Shown: positions 16,747-26,451, counted from the stretch's first letter. The stretch is 64,000 nucleotides of DNA from Promicromonospora sukumoe (GCF_014137995.1 NZ_JACGWV010000001.1:1116001-1180000); one strand, 5' to 3'. Numbers and translations: made by a program. Notes: generated by a model not told the origin, from the sequence alone.

Positions 16747-19700
16747 TCAGCAGGCGCCGACCTTCTGCCACGGGCCCCACGGGATGCCCGGCTCCTGGTT
16801 GCGGGTCCACCACTGGGCCCGCCAGAGCTTGCCCTCGTGCTCGACGGTCTCGCCGCCCGTGTAGATCCACGAGTCCGTCCAGGCCTGGTAGGTCTCCGCG
16901 CCGCAGACCACGTCGGCACCGACCTCGGCCCACGGGCCCCACGGCGTGGCGCCCGGCTTCTGGCCCTTGGTCCACCACTGCGCGACCCACACGGAGCCGT
17001 CGTGGAGGACCTCGTCACCGGCGGTGTAGATCGCCTTGCGGTCCCAGGCGGGGACGTCCGGCAGACCGGTCACGTCGACGTCGACCGAGGTGACGGCCGG
17101 CTCGTCGAACGGGTTGTTGGTGACGTGCTCGGCGGAGTTGGTGTACGTGCCGGTCACCGCGTCCGGGGCCACCGTGACCTCGTACGACAGCGAGACCGGG
17201 TCGACGTCCGGCCCCACGTAGTCGAGGCAGACCGACCCGCCCTCCGTCACGGCGGACGAGGGGTCGCCCGCGTTCACGACGGCGGTGCCGGCCGTGCCCG
17301 CGAGGTTCTCGATGCCGATCGTGGCCAGGTCGGGCAGGGTGCCCACCTCGCCGTACTCGAAGGTGATCTCGGGCCGGGTCTCGGACACCGAGTTGTAGAT
17401 CCAGGCCTGGAACGTGCCCACGGAGTTGGACAGGTCGGCCGGGTCACCGCCGTAGGGGAACGGGTCGTCCCACTGGACCACCGCGACCTCGCCGCCGGAC
17501 GTCGCCAGCCGCACGCCGCGGTCGTTGGCGAGCGAGAGCTGCAGGTCGGACCAGAGCGGCGCGATGACGCCGTTCGGGCCGTCCGTCGCCGGGATCTCCT
17601 GCGGCTCCCACGGCCGGCCGGTGTAGCCGCCCGCGATCGTGATCAGGCCGTCGTCGGAGACGATGAGGCCCGGCGACTGGTCGCCGTAGTGCGGGAACGG
17701 GCCGATGGGCGAGAACGCGTTCACGGCCGCGCTGTCCCCGTCGAGGGTGCTGAACCCGACGCCGACCGAGCCGAGGTCGAGGAACCCTGCCCACGCCGCG
17801 CACTGCGGGTCGTCGGCCGGCGTGGACGCCTCGTAGGAGCCCACCGCGCCCACCTGCGTGGGCACCTCGACCTCCCACGTGATCGTCTGGCCGTCGACGA
17901 CGCCGTCACCCGTCACCGACGCCTCGTCGATGCTCAGCCCGTCCGGCACCGTGTCGGTGACCGTGTAGGTGAGGTCCTCGGGCGTCACGTTCGGCTGGAC
18001 GGTGATGTCGTAGCCGATGGTGTCGCCGATCCCGGCGGCCTCGACCGAGGCGGTCTTGGTCACGTCGTCGGCCACGCGGTTCAGGCGGACCGGGATCTCA
18101 CCGATGTCGCCCGGGCTGTCCGGCGAGGTGCCGAGCACCGCGGTGCCGAAGAACAGGTCGCCCGCGGCGGCCGTGGGCAGGTTCCAGTGCAGCCGCACGT
18201 CGTACGGCTCGCCCACCGGCACCTCGCCGTCGGGCCCGGCCACCCCGGCGTTGCCGAGGTCCTCGGACGGGACGACGGCGGTCGCCAGCGTGTGGGCGTC
18301 GGGCTGGTCGTCGCTGCCGGCCCAGTTCTGGACCACCACCCACCAGGTCCCGGCCTCGGGGTCGGCGATGTCGCAGGCCTCGGCGGAGCCGGACGACGTG
18401 GACGCGCAGACCTGGGTCGCGGCGCTCGGCGTGCTGCCGGTGCCGACGAACAGGTCGAGGTCCGCCGCCTCGGCCGCGGTGATCTCCGTGACGAGCCGCG
18501 ACGCGCCGTCGGGCACCTCCAGCGTGGTGACCTCGACCTGGCTCAGGTCGTCGAACGCGTCGGCGTTCGTCGGGTCCTGGCTGAGCGAGCCCTCGTGCAG
18601 GTCGGCCTCGACCAGACCCTTCACCGAACCGGTGAAGTCGCTGACCGCGATGGACTTCAGGCCGGTCACGGCCTGGGAGCCGGTGTCGCGGCGCGTGGTC
18701 ACGTCGATCTCGTTCGGCAGGATCGCGCCGGACGGGACGACGGCGACCGGCAGGGTCACCGCGGGGACGTCGTCGTTGCTCGGGGTGAGCGTGACGCGCC
18801 CGAACAGCGTCTCGCCGTCGGGGGCGCCGTCGACGTCGGCCGTGACCGTGATGCCGAGCGAGTCGCCGGGCGAGACGGTGTCCGTGGACAGGTCCACCGA
18901 CAGGGCCAGGGCGTCGTCGGACTCGACCGACGCCGTCCAGGTGACGTCCGCGGGGGCCGACGGCGGGGCGACCGCCGTCCGCTCCCAGGAGCAGTTCGCG
19001 AGGCACTGGGTGTCGGCGAAGGACGGCAGGTTGAGCGTGCTCGGCTCGCCGCCCTGCTCCGGGTCGGCGGCCAGGTAGTTCGCGGCCGTCTCGTCGAACA
19101 GCAGGCCCGCCTGGGCGGCGGCCCCGATGTCCATGTGCCCGCTGCCCTGCTCGTACGGGGTGGCCGGCGAGCCGTCGAAGTCCTTGACGCTCGTGCGCGC
19201 CGTCGTCATGAGCGCCGACTGCTGCTGCGCCGGGGTCCACTCCGGCCGGGCCTGCGTGAGCAGAGCGCCCGCGCCGGCCACGTGCGGGCTCGACATCGAG
19301 GTGCCCGAGATGATGCCGTACTCGACGTGGTCGTACGCGCCGTCGGCCACGCCGTACGCGGCGAGGATGTCGACGCCGGGTGCGGTGATGGACGGCACGA
19401 TCGTGTCGACGGCCCGGTTGGGGCCGCGCGAGGAGAAGCTGGACATCGTGTCGCCCAGCGCGTCGTCCGTGACGAACGTGGTGCCGGCGATCGACCCGGT
19501 GTGGTCCGAGCCCTCCGCGAGCCAGTCGCGCAGGGTCTCGCCGTCGGCGAAGCTGAGCGCGACGCCCGGGACGGTGAACGCGTCACCGAGCAGCGAGCCG
19601 CCGTTGACCTCGTCGTTCGTCAGCACGAAGCCGGTGGCGCCCTGCGCCGCGACGTTCGAGGACTTCTCGACGCGGCCGTTGCCGCCACGGGCGCAGACCA

Positions 19701-21153
19701 CGATCTTGTCGGCGTAGTCCGCCTCGTGGCCCGTGGTCGTGGTGCACTGCGGGTCGCCCACGGAGCCGGCGTCGATGATGCCGGTCGCGGGCAGCGGGCC
19801 GGTCAGGGACTTGCCGGTGAGGTCGGGCAGGTCGCTCGTGCCGCCGGTGAGGTTCTCCAGGGCGTTGAGCATGTGCCGGTTGTGCGTCGAGGCGCCCACC
19901 GACGTCAGCCAGGGCGCGTCGGCGGGGGAGCCCGTCGTCGCGAACCCGGGGCCGTCGTTGCCGTTGGACGTGGCGACGAAGATGCCCGCGGCGCGCGCGT
20001 TGAGGAAGCCGAGCGCGTCGAAGTCGTTCCACAGGTCCGACGGCGACGAGGAGCCGATGGAGTAGTTGATGACGTCGACGCCGTCGGCGATGGCCTGGTC
20101 GATCGACGCCGTCAGGCCCGCGCTGGTGCAGCAGCCGCGGTAGCTGATGACGTTGGCGTGCGGGGCGACGCCGGAGACGTCGAACGTCGGCGGGTTCGTG
20201 CCCTCCGGCGCCGTCGGCGTCACGTCGTCGACCACGTTGCCGCCCGAGGTGGAGGCCGTGTGCGAGCCGTGCCCGTCCTCGTCCAGCGCGCTGCGGTCGG
20301 CGGCGCTCAGGAACCCGTAGGCGCCGATGAGCTTGCCGTTGCAGGGGAAGTCGGGGTCGTACTGGTCGGTGTTCGCCGGGTCGCAGACGCCCAGGTAGTT
20401 GCCCGCGCCGAGCGGGTTGGTGTGCGTGTAGCCGTCGTCGCCGGTCTCGGCGAACGAGGGGCTGGAGGGGTGGATGCCGGTGTCGATGGTGCCGATCACG
20501 ACACCCTCGCCCTTGTAGTCCTCCGGCAGGTCGAGCTCCTCGACGGCGTTCCACAGCGCGTCGGCGTTGCTCCACGCCGGACCGGCGTCCGTGTGCAGCT
20601 CGTGCTCCTTGTCGAGCGCGATGTGCGCGACGGCCGGGTCCTTGGCGACCTCCGCTGCCTCCTGCGGCGTCAGGACGGCGGACAGGCCGTTGACGGCGTA
20701 CTGGTAGGTGAACGGCACCTCGACGTCGTGGCCCACGGTGCGCTCGATGCGGGTGACGAAGTCGTCCTGCTCCGCCTCGAGGAACTCCGTGTACGCGCGC
20801 ACGCGGGCGGTCGACGGGTCGAGCGTCCGGCCCGCGCGGGGCGTCGTGGCCGCCAGGCCCTCGACGCCACCGGTGTAGGTGGGCACGGCGGCGTCGGCCA
20901 GGCGGATCAGGTAGGTGCGCTCCGCCTTGCCGCGGCCGAGGGCGAGCTTCTGGATACCGGCGTCGCGCTCCACCCCGGCCTGCGGGGTGGTCTCGGCCGG
21001 AACCAGGTTCTCGGCCAGGGCGTCCCGGGGGTCGACCTTGTCGGTCGACGGTGGAGCGGCGGGGATCACGGCAGCGGCCGCTGGCGTGAACGCCGCCGCT
21101 AGTGCCGTGACCGCGGCCACGGCGAGCAGGGGCGTTCTGGACCGGTATGACAT
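16747..21153 (-). CDS. Large secreted subtilisin-like protease with chitin-binding-type modules
   Basis: 1468-residue S8 peptidase. Order: Sec signal peptide (to about AAA-VIPA, residue 30); inhibitor-I9-like propeptide (YLIRLADAAVP ... NGLSAVLTPQEAAEV); catalytic domain with Asp in GTIDTGIHP (about 223), His in DGHGSHTAST (about 294) and Ser in GTSMSSPHVAG (about 617). A protease-associated insert lies between His and Ser (about 420-560). Fn3-like and DUF11-like beta domains run through 700-1350, and two CBM5/12-type modules close the protein (last 100 residues, each with WWTxxQxPG and WGPW). It degrades extracellular protein, probably embedded in chitin. GAGGGAG precedes the ATG. Confidence 0.92.
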   Translation of the reverse strand: MSYRSRTPLLAVAAVTALAAAFTPAAAAVIPAAPPSTDKVDPRDALAENLVPAETTPQAGVERDAGIQKLALGRGKAERTYLIRLADAAVPTYTGGVEGLAATTPRAGRTLDPSTARVRAYTEFLEAEQDDFVTRIERTVGHDVEVPFTYQYAVNGLSAVLTPQEAAEVAKDPAVAHIALDKEHELHTDAGPAWSNADALWNAVEELDLPEDYKGEGVVIGTIDTGIHPSSPSFAETGDDGYTHTNPLGAGNYLGVCDPANTDQYDPDFPCNGKLIGAYGFLSAADRSALDEDGHGSHTASTSGGNVVDDVTPTAPEGTNPPTFDVSGVAPHANVISYRGCCTSAGLTASIDQAIADGVDVINYSIGSSSPSDLWNDFDALGFLNARAAGIFVATSNGNDGPGFATTGSPADAPWLTSVGASTHNRHMLNALENLTGGTSDLPDLTGKSLTGPLPATGIIDAGSVGDPQCTTTTGHEADYADKIVVCARGGNGRVEKSSNVAAQGATGFVLTNDEVNGGSLLGDAFTVPGVALSFADGETLRDWLAEGSDHTGSIAGTTFVTDDALGDTMSSFSSRGPNRAVDTIVPSITAPGVDILAAYGVADGAYDHVEYGIISGTSMSSPHVAGAGALLTQARPEWTPAQQQSALMTTARTSVKDFDGSPATPYEQGSGHMDIGAAAQAGLLFDETAANYLAADPEQGGEPSTLNLPSFADTQCLANCSWERTAVAPPSAPADVTWTASVESDDALALSVDLSTDTVSPGDSLGITVTADVDGAPDGETLFGRVTLTPSNDDVPAVTLPVAVVPSGAILPNEIDVTTRRDTGSQAVTGLKSIAVSDFTGSVKGLVEADLHEGSLSQDPTNADAFDDLSQVEVTTLEVPDGASRLVTEITAAEAADLDLFVGTGSTPSAATQVCASTSSGSAEACDIADPEAGTWWVVVQNWAGSDDQPDAHTLATAVVPSEDLGNAGVAGPDGEVPVGEPYDVRLHWNLPTAAAGDLFFGTAVLGTSPDSPGDIGEIPVRLNRVADDVTKTASVEAAGIGDTIGYDITVQPNVTPEDLTYTVTDTVPDGLSIDEASVTGDGVVDGQTITWEVEVPTQVGAVGSYEASTPADDPQCAAWAGFLDLGSVGVGFSTLDGDSAAVNAFSPIGPFPHYGDQSPGLIVSDDGLITIAGGYTGRPWEPQEIPATDGPNGVIAPLWSDLQLSLANDRGVRLATSGGEVAVVQWDDPFPYGGDPADLSNSVGTFQAWIYNSVSETRPEITFEYGEVGTLPDLATIGIENLAGTAGTAVVNAGDPSSAVTEGGSVCLDYVGPDVDPVSLSYEVTVAPDAVTGTYTNSAEHVTNNPFDEPAVTSVDVDVTGLPDVPAWDRKAIYTAGDEVLHDGSVWVAQWWTKGQKPGATPWGPWAEVGADVVCGAETYQAWTDSWIYTGGETVEHEGKLWRAQWWTRNQEPGIPWGPWQKVGAC

Positions 21154-21336
21154 TACGGCTCCCTCGGTTTCGGCAGCGATGGAACGTGCAACGTGCAGGT
21201 GTGCGACATTCCTCGCTTACCGCCCGGTGCCATGTCAATGCTTCTGTACAGGTTTCACCCAGTCACAGATCAGCGGGCTGTCCGGTCGACACGTCGGAAC
21301 GACCATGACGAACTGGCCACGACGAAGGGCAGCACC

Positions 21337-21798
21337 ATGACGGAGAACCACGCCGAGCACACGCACGGGGCCGGCGAGCACGACGGGCCGGCGGCGAGCT
21401 GGATGACGGCGGCCACGATGCTGCAGGACGCATCGCCGATCACCGTGCCCGACGGCGCCTCGGCGATGACGATCCACGTCCAGTGGGAGCCGGGCGACCC
21501 GGGCACGCCGCCGCACCGGCACTCCGGGCCGGCGTTCGGGTACGTGATCCAGGGCGCGGTCCGGTTCGAGCTGGAGGGCGAGCCGGAGCGGGTCGTCGAG
21601 GCCGGCGGCACGTTCTGGGAGCCGGGCGGCGACGTCATCCACTACCAGGACGGGAACGCGCTGGACGATGCCCGGACCGAGTTCGTGGCGACGATGATGT
21701 GCGCGCCGGGCAAGCCGATGCTGGAGCTGGTGGCCGAGTCGGAGCTGGCGGAGCGGGCGCACCTGCGGGCGTCGCGGCCGTCGGGCTCGGGAGTCTGA
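21337..21798 (+). CDS. Cupin-domain protein
   Basis: 153 residues with a single cupin fold: first motif GTPPHRHSGPAFGYVIQG (about 50-67), second motif GGTFWEPGGDVIHYQ. The histidines suggest a metal site. The His-rich N-terminus (HAEHTHGAGEH) may also bind metal. ATG 21337 follows GAAGGG; the frame is open upstream but that part looks non-coding. The role is unknown. It is divergent from the subtilase, with 183 bases between that must hold both promoters. Confidence 0.75.
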   Translation: MTENHAEHTHGAGEHDGPAASWMTAATMLQDASPITVPDGASAMTIHVQWEPGDPGTPPHRHSGPAFGYVIQGAVRFELEGEPERVVEAGGTFWEPGGDVIHYQDGNALDDARTEFVATMMCAPGKPMLELVAESELAERAHLRASRPSGSGV

Positions 21799-21815
21799 GC
21801 CCGACTCGCTCATCT

Positions 21816-21879
21816 CCTTTGAGACCTAAGTTTCTTCGCTTTGGGGCGCCCCAGAGCGAAGAAACTTAGGTCTCAAAGG
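21816..21879. terminator. 64-base near-perfect palindrome between convergent cupin and hisD
   Basis: Thirty-two-base arms meet at GGGGC/GCCCC with a single T-G non-pair, starting CCTTTGAGACCTAAG. It is AT-richer than its surroundings. It lies between two convergent genes and is likely a bidirectional terminator or a dispersed repeat. Confidence 0.8.
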
Positions 21880-21920
21880 TGAAGGGAAGGGCGGACGACG
21901 ACGGCCCGACGGCGGCGGGG

Positions 21921-23246
21921 CTAGTGGAAGCGGCCCCGGACCGCCTCGCCGTGCGCGGGCAGGTCCTCGTCGTTGGCGACGGCGACGATGCGGTCGGTCA
22001 GCTCCTCGAGCGCGTCGCGCGTGTACTCGATCTGCTGCACCGACTTGAGGAAGGCGTGCACGCCCAGGCCGCTCGCGAAGTGCGCGGTGCCGCCGGTGGG
22101 CAGCACGTGGTTGGACCCGGCCATGTAGTCGCCGAGCGACACCGGCGACCAGGGGCCCACGAAGATGGCGCCCGCGCTGTGCACGCGCGCGGCCACGGCG
22201 CCGGCGTCGACGGTCTGGATCTCCAGGTGCTCCGCGCCGTAGGCGTTCACGACGGCGAGACCGGCCTCGATGTCGTCCACCAGCACGACGGCGGACTGCG
22301 GGCCCTCCAGCGCACGCGCCACCCGGGTGGAGTGCTTGGTGGCCGACGCGAGGTCCTGAACCCGGGCCTCGACCGCGGAGGCGAGCTCGACCGAGTCGGT
22401 GACCAGCACGGAGGCGGCCATCGGGTCGTGCTCGGCCTGGCTGATCAGGTCGAGGGCCACGTGCCCGGCGTCGGCCGTGGCGTCGGCGAGGACGGCGATC
22501 TCCGTGGGCCCGGCCTCGGAGTCGATGCCCACGATGCCGCGCACCAGGCGCTTGGCGGCCGCGACGTACACGTTGCCGGGGCCGGTGATGACGTCGACGG
22601 GCTCGCACAGCGTCTCGCCGTCCTGCTCCGCGCTGCCCGCCGCGCCGTACGCGAACATCGCCACGGCCTGGGCGCCGCCCACGGCGTAGACCTCGTCGAC
22701 CCCCAGCAGCGCGCACGCCGCGAGGATGGTCGGGTGCGGCAGACCGCCGTTGTCCTTCTGCGGCGGGGAGGCCACGGCCAGGCCGGGCACGCCCGCCTCC
22801 TGCGCGGCGACGACGTTCATCACCACCGACGACGGGTACACGGCCAGACCGCCCGGCGCGTACAGGCCGACGCGCTGGACCGGGATCCAGCGCTGCCGGA
22901 CGACGGCGCCCGGCGCGAGCTCGGTCACGTGGTCGGCGGGCAGCTGGGCGCCGTGCACCCGGCGCACGCGGCGGATCGCCTCCTCCAGGCCGGAGCGGAC
23001 CAGCGGCGTCAGGCCGTCGAGCGCCTCGGTCAGCGCGGACGCGGGGACCCGCAGGTGCTCGGGAGCGATCCCGTCGAACCGCAGCGCGATCTCGCGCAGG
23101 GCGGCCGCGCCGCCCTCGCGGACCTGGCGCAGCAGCGGCTCGACCACATGGACGGCCTCGTCGACTCCGACCTCGGCACGGGGAAGGACGTCGAGAAGGG
23201 CGCGGCGGCCCAGGGACCGGCCGCGGAGGTCGATGCGTTGGATCAC
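21921..23246 (-). CDS. hisD: Histidinol dehydrogenase
   Basis: Last two steps of histidine synthesis (L-histidinol to L-histidine, NAD- and Zn-dependent). 441 residues. Signatures are [29 protein letters not shown], the Zn-site region with DLISQAEHD, and [20 protein letters not shown]. It is separated from hisCB-x-HA by about 7 kb of unrelated genes and lies on the opposite strand. Many actinobacteria keep hisD next to hisC, so this is a split locus. It is divergent from the S4 gene with only 39 bases between starts. Confidence 0.95.
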   Translation of the reverse strand: MIQRIDLRGRSLGRRALLDVLPRAEVGVDEAVHVVEPLLRQVREGGAAALREIALRFDGIAPEHLRVPASALTEALDGLTPLVRSGLEEAIRRVRRVHGAQLPADHVTELAPGAVVRQRWIPVQRVGLYAPGGLAVYPSSVVMNVVAAQEAGVPGLAVASPPQKDNGGLPHPTILAACALLGVDEVYAVGGAQAVAMFAYGAAGSAEQDGETLCEPVDVITGPGNVYVAAAKRLVRGIVGIDSEAGPTEIAVLADATADAGHVALDLISQAEHDPMAASVLVTDSVELASAVEARVQDLASATKHSTRVARALEGPQSAVVLVDDIEAGLAVVNAYGAEHLEIQTVDAGAVAARVHSAGAIFVGPWSPVSLGDYMAGSNHVLPTGGTAHFASGLGVHAFLKSVQQIEYTRDALEELTDRIVAVANDEDLPAHGEAVRGRFH

Positions 23247-23285
23247 CCGGCCAGTCTAGGGCGGCGGACGCGAGACAATGCTGTG

Positions 23286-23525
23286 GTGTCCAACTCTGAG
23301 CCGAACGTTCCCGAGGTGCCCATCCGTGACGACGTCATCCGCCTGGGCCAGTTCCTGAAGCTCGCCGACCTCGCGGAGGACGGCGCGCAGGCCCGCGACC
23401 TGATCGCCGACGGCGAGGTGCGGGTCAACGGCGAGGTCGAGACGCGCCGCGGCCGCCAGCTCGTGCGCGGCGACCGTGTCAGCGTGCTGATGCCGGCCGG
23501 CGAGGAGTCCGCCAAGGTCGGCTGA
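23286..23525 (+). CDS. Small S4-domain RNA-binding protein (YbcJ/RqcP-like)
   Basis: 79 residues, essentially one S4 domain: IRLGQFLKLADLAEDG, then ARDLIADGEVRVNGEVETRRGRQL. Such stand-alone S4 proteins bind rRNA or stalled ribosomes. GTG 23286 is chosen; GTG 23283 is equally possible. The start lies 39 bases from hisD on the other strand. Confidence 0.8.
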   Translation: MSNSEPNVPEVPIRDDVIRLGQFLKLADLAEDGAQARDLIADGEVRVNGEVETRRGRQLVRGDRVSVLMPAGEESAKVG

Positions 23526-23528
23526 GCG

Positions 23529-23933
23529 TCAGGACGCCATGTACGTCGACGCCATCACCTTGTCGACCGTCACGCGCAGCACGATGCGGTCCGGGTTGGG
23601 GCCCAGCTCGCGGTAGCGGCGCGCGTAGCGGGCGACGGCGTCGGCGATCTCGGCCTCGTCCTCGCTGACGGCGATGGTGCCCTCCAGCGTGATCCACCGG
23701 CCGCCGGAGACCTGGCACAGCGCGGCGCGCGGCTGGCCGCCGTCGGGCCCCGGGGCGGAGTGGCGGGCCTTGAACGAGCTGCGGTTGGTGGTGATGCGCG
23801 CGACCCCGGCGTCGGCGTCCCAGGTGAAGGCGACCGGGACGACGTGCGGCGTGCCGTCGGGGCGCAGGGTGGTGAGGGTCGCGAGGTGGCGCTCGGTGAC
23901 GAAGACGAGCTGCTCGGGGTTGAGTCGGATCAC
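23529..23933 (-). CDS. PPOX-class (F420- or flavin-dependent) oxidoreductase
   Basis: 134 residues of the split beta-barrel pyridoxamine-phosphate-oxidase-like fold: LATLTTLRPDGTPHVVPVAFTWD near the N-terminus and RWITLEGTIAVSEDEAEI in the middle. Actinobacterial members of this size often bind F420; cofactor and substrate are not decidable here. GTG start. It converges with the S4 gene, with only 3 bases between the stop codons. Confidence 0.75.
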   Translation of the reverse strand: MIRLNPEQLVFVTERHLATLTTLRPDGTPHVVPVAFTWDADAGVARITTNRSSFKARHSAPGPDGGQPRAALCQVSGGRWITLEGTIAVSEDEAEIADAVARYARRYRELGPNPDRIVLRVTVDKVMASTYMAS

Positions 23934-24015
23934 GCCGCGAGTCTAGGTCGGGGCGGGTGAGTGCCCGGCGTCGGCGTGTGGTCGGGTTGTGGGTTCCCCG
24001 TATTCCCGGGGGTCC

Positions 24016-24045
24016 GGTATTTGGCTAGCGTTCCTGACAAATACC
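24016..24045. promoter_or_regulatory. Inverted repeat before the chitinase gene (candidate operator)
   Basis: Perfect 8-base arms GGTATTTG and CAAATACC, 14 bases apart, end 18 bases before the chitinase ATG. The position over the expected promoter suggests a repressor site. It is AT-rich relative to its surroundings. Confidence 0.4.
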
Positions 24046-24063
24046 ACGGCCCTAGGGAGTGCC

Positions 24064-25389
24064 ATGAGACGGCGTACATCGTTCCTGGCGGCGGGGATCA
24101 CCGCCCTGCTGGTGACCGGACTGGCGGTACCGGTCGTCGTCGCGCAGGCCGGGCCGGTGGCCCAGGCCGCCGCTGCCGACTGCGCGGCCTCCGCCTGGGC
24201 GGAGGGCAGCTCCTACACCGCAGGCGCGCACGTGACGCACCGCGGCCGGGCCTACACGGCGCTGGTGGGGCACACCGCGCACGTCGGCGCGGGCTGGACC
24301 CCCGACACCACCCCCAGCCTCTGGGCCGACGACGGCGCGTGCGCGACGCAGCCCGACCCTGACCCGACCGACCCGACACCCGACCCGGACCCGGACCCCA
24401 CGGACCCGACCCCCGACCCCGAGCCGACGCCGACGGACTGCAGCCAGCGCCCGCGCCCGTCGGGCAAGGTGCTGCAGGGCTACTGGGAGAACTGGGACGG
24501 CGCGAGCAACGGCGTGCACCCCGGCATGGGCTGGATCCCGATCACCGACTCGCGGATCACCCAGCACGGCTACAACGTCGCCACCCTCGCGTTCCCGGTG
24601 ATCCGCTCCGACGGCACGGTGCTGTGGGAGGACGGCATGGACTCCGGCGTCCAGGTGCCCAGCCCGGAGGAGATGTGCGCCGCCAAGGAGGCGGGCCTGA
24701 CGATCCTGATGTCGATCGGCGGCGCCACCGCGGGCATCGACCTGTCCTCGCAGGCCGTGGCCGACCGGTTCGTCGCGACCATCGTGCCGATCCTGCGGGA
24801 GTACAACTTCGACGGCATCGACATCGACATCGAGACGGGCCTGACGGGCAGCGGCAGCATCAGCCAGCTCTCGACGTCGCAGGCCAACCTGATCCGGATC
24901 ATCGACGGCGTGCTCGCCGGGATGCCGGCCGGGTTCGGCCTCACGATGGCGCCCGAGACTGCCTACGTCACCGGCGGCAGCGTCGTCTACGGCTCGATCT
25001 GGGGCTCCTACCTGCCGATCATCAAGAAGTACGCCGACAACGGGCGCCTGTGGTGGCTCAACATGCAGTACTACAACGGGTCGATGTACGACTGCTCCGG
25101 CAACTCGTACGCCGCCGGGACCGTGGCCGGCTTCCAGGCCCAGACCGACTGCCTCGACGACGGCCTCGTCATCCAGGGCACCACGATCCGTGTGCCGTAC
25201 GAGAAGCAGGTGCCCGGGCTGCCCGCGCAGCAGGGCGCGGGCGGCGGGTACATGGCGCCGTCGCTGGTCTCGCAGGCGTACGGCTCGTACAACGGGGCGC
25301 TCAAGGGCCTCATGACCTGGTCGATCAACTGGGACGGGTCGCGCGGCTGGACCTTCGGCGACAACGTGAAGGCGCTGCAGGGGCGGTAG
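24064..25389 (+). CDS. Secreted GH18 chitinase with N-terminal CBM5/12
   Basis: 441 residues. Signal peptide (MRRRTSFLAAGITALLVTGLA ... AQAAA), a CBM5/12-type chitin-binding module (about 39-82, ASAWAEGSSYTAGAHV), a Pro/Asp/Thr-rich linker (PDPDPTDPT repeats, about 87-122), then the GH18 catalytic barrel. The active-site motif is DGIDIDIE (about residue 250; DxxDxDxE, final Glu the acid/base), with SIGG upstream and the C-terminal MTWSINWD strand. It releases chitooligosaccharides outside the cell. AGGGAG precedes ATG 24064. A strong hairpin ends the transcript. Confidence 0.93.
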   Translation: MRRRTSFLAAGITALLVTGLAVPVVVAQAGPVAQAAAADCAASAWAEGSSYTAGAHVTHRGRAYTALVGHTAHVGAGWTPDTTPSLWADDGACATQPDPDPTDPTPDPDPDPTDPTPDPEPTPTDCSQRPRPSGKVLQGYWENWDGASNGVHPGMGWIPITDSRITQHGYNVATLAFPVIRSDGTVLWEDGMDSGVQVPSPEEMCAAKEAGLTILMSIGGATAGIDLSSQAVADRFVATIVPILREYNFDGIDIDIETGLTGSGSISQLSTSQANLIRIIDGVLAGMPAGFGLTMAPETAYVTGGSVVYGSIWGSYLPIIKKYADNGRLWWLNMQYYNGSMYDCSGNSYAAGTVAGFQAQTDCLDDGLVIQGTTIRVPYEKQVPGLPAQQGAGGGYMAPSLVSQAYGSYNGALKGLMTWSINWDGSRGWTFGDNVKALQGR

Positions 25390-25402
25390 GGCCCCGGGCG
25401 CG

Positions 25403-25448
25403 ACGGCGCCGGGCGGTCGGACCTGGGGGTCCGGCCGCCCGGCGCCGT
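25403..25448. terminator. 21-bp hairpin between convergent chitinase and aldo/keto reductase
   Basis: ACGGCGCCGGGCGGTCGGACC-type arms (25403-25423 and 25428-25448) with one mismatch around a TGGG loop. Symmetric placement suits both transcripts. Confidence 0.8.
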
Positions 25449-25479
25449 TCGCCTGCCGACCGTGCGTCGTCCGGAGAGG

Positions 25480-26349
25480 TCAGCCGCCGATCGCGTCCAG
25501 CACCGCGACCTGGTCGTCGGGCAGGGTGAGCCCTGCGACCGCGACGTTCTCGCGGAGGTGGGCCACCGACGACGTCCCCGGGATCAGCAGGATGTTCGGC
25601 GAACGCTGGAGCAGCCACGCCTGCGCGACGGCGGCCGGGGTGCTGCCCAGCCGGGCCGCGACGGCGTCCAGCTCCGCTGACTGCACCGGCGAGAAGCCGC
25701 CGAGCGGGAAGTACGGCACGTAGGCGATGCCCTGCGCGGCCAGGGAGTCGATCAGCGCGTCGTCGCCGCGGTTGGCGATGTTGTACATGTTCTGCACGCA
25801 GACGACCGGCGCGATCGTCTGCGCCTCGGCGACCTGCTCCGCCGTGACGGTGCTGACGCCGAGGTGCCGGATCAGGCCCTCGTCCCGAAGCGCGGCCAGG
25901 GCGGCGAACTGCGGTGCCAGCGACCCGGGCTCCGGGGCGTCGAACCCGCCGACGCGCAGGTTCACGACGTCGAGCGTGTCCAGGCCGAGGTGCTCCAGGT
26001 TCTGCTCGACCTGCTTGCGCAGCTCGTCCGGCTCGCGGCGGAACACCCAGTGCCCCTCGGCGTCGCGCACCGCGCCCACCTTGGTGACGAGGTGCAGGTC
26101 CGCGGCGTAGGGGTGCAGGGCCTCGCGGATGATCTCGTTGGTCACGTACGGGCCGTAGAAGTCGGCCGTGTCGATGTGGTTGACGCCGAGCGCGACGGCC
26201 TCGCGCAGGACGGCGACGGCGGCCGCGCGGTCGGCGGGCGGGCCGAAGACGCCGGGCCCGGCGAGCTGCATGGCGCCGTAGCCGACGCGGGAGAGGGTCA
26301 GGTCGTCGGCGAGCGTGAAGGTGCCGCCGGGGAGGGTCTGTGTGGTCAT
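25480..26349 (-). CDS. Aldo/keto reductase
   Basis: 289 residues, NADPH-dependent (beta/alpha)8 oxidoreductase. Features are GYGAMQLAGPGVFGPP, NHIDTADFYGPYVTNE (catalytic Asp and Tyr), LVTKVG (catalytic Lys), and IPGTSSVAHLRENV near the C-terminus for NADP binding. The usual catalytic His position falls near VVNLRVGG and is not clearly His. Substrate unknown. ATG 26349 is chosen; the longer frame overlaps the divergent regulator. It is probably regulated by that neighbour. Confidence 0.85.
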   Translation of the reverse strand: MTTQTLPGGTFTLADDLTLSRVGYGAMQLAGPGVFGPPADRAAAVAVLREAVALGVNHIDTADFYGPYVTNEIIREALHPYAADLHLVTKVGAVRDAEGHWVFRREPDELRKQVEQNLEHLGLDTLDVVNLRVGGFDAPEPGSLAPQFAALAALRDEGLIRHLGVSTVTAEQVAEAQTIAPVVCVQNMYNIANRGDDALIDSLAAQGIAYVPYFPLGGFSPVQSAELDAVAARLGSTPAAVAQAWLLQRSPNILLIPGTSSVAHLRENVAVAGLTLPDDQVAVLDAIGG

Positions 26350-26451
26350 GGCTCCACCGTCCGGCGGCCCGGCGCGGACAGGCAGTACCCGCGCGATCCT
26401 GGGTGTACGGGGACCAGGCAGCCGCGAGCCGCTCGGCCTACCGTGGAGGGC

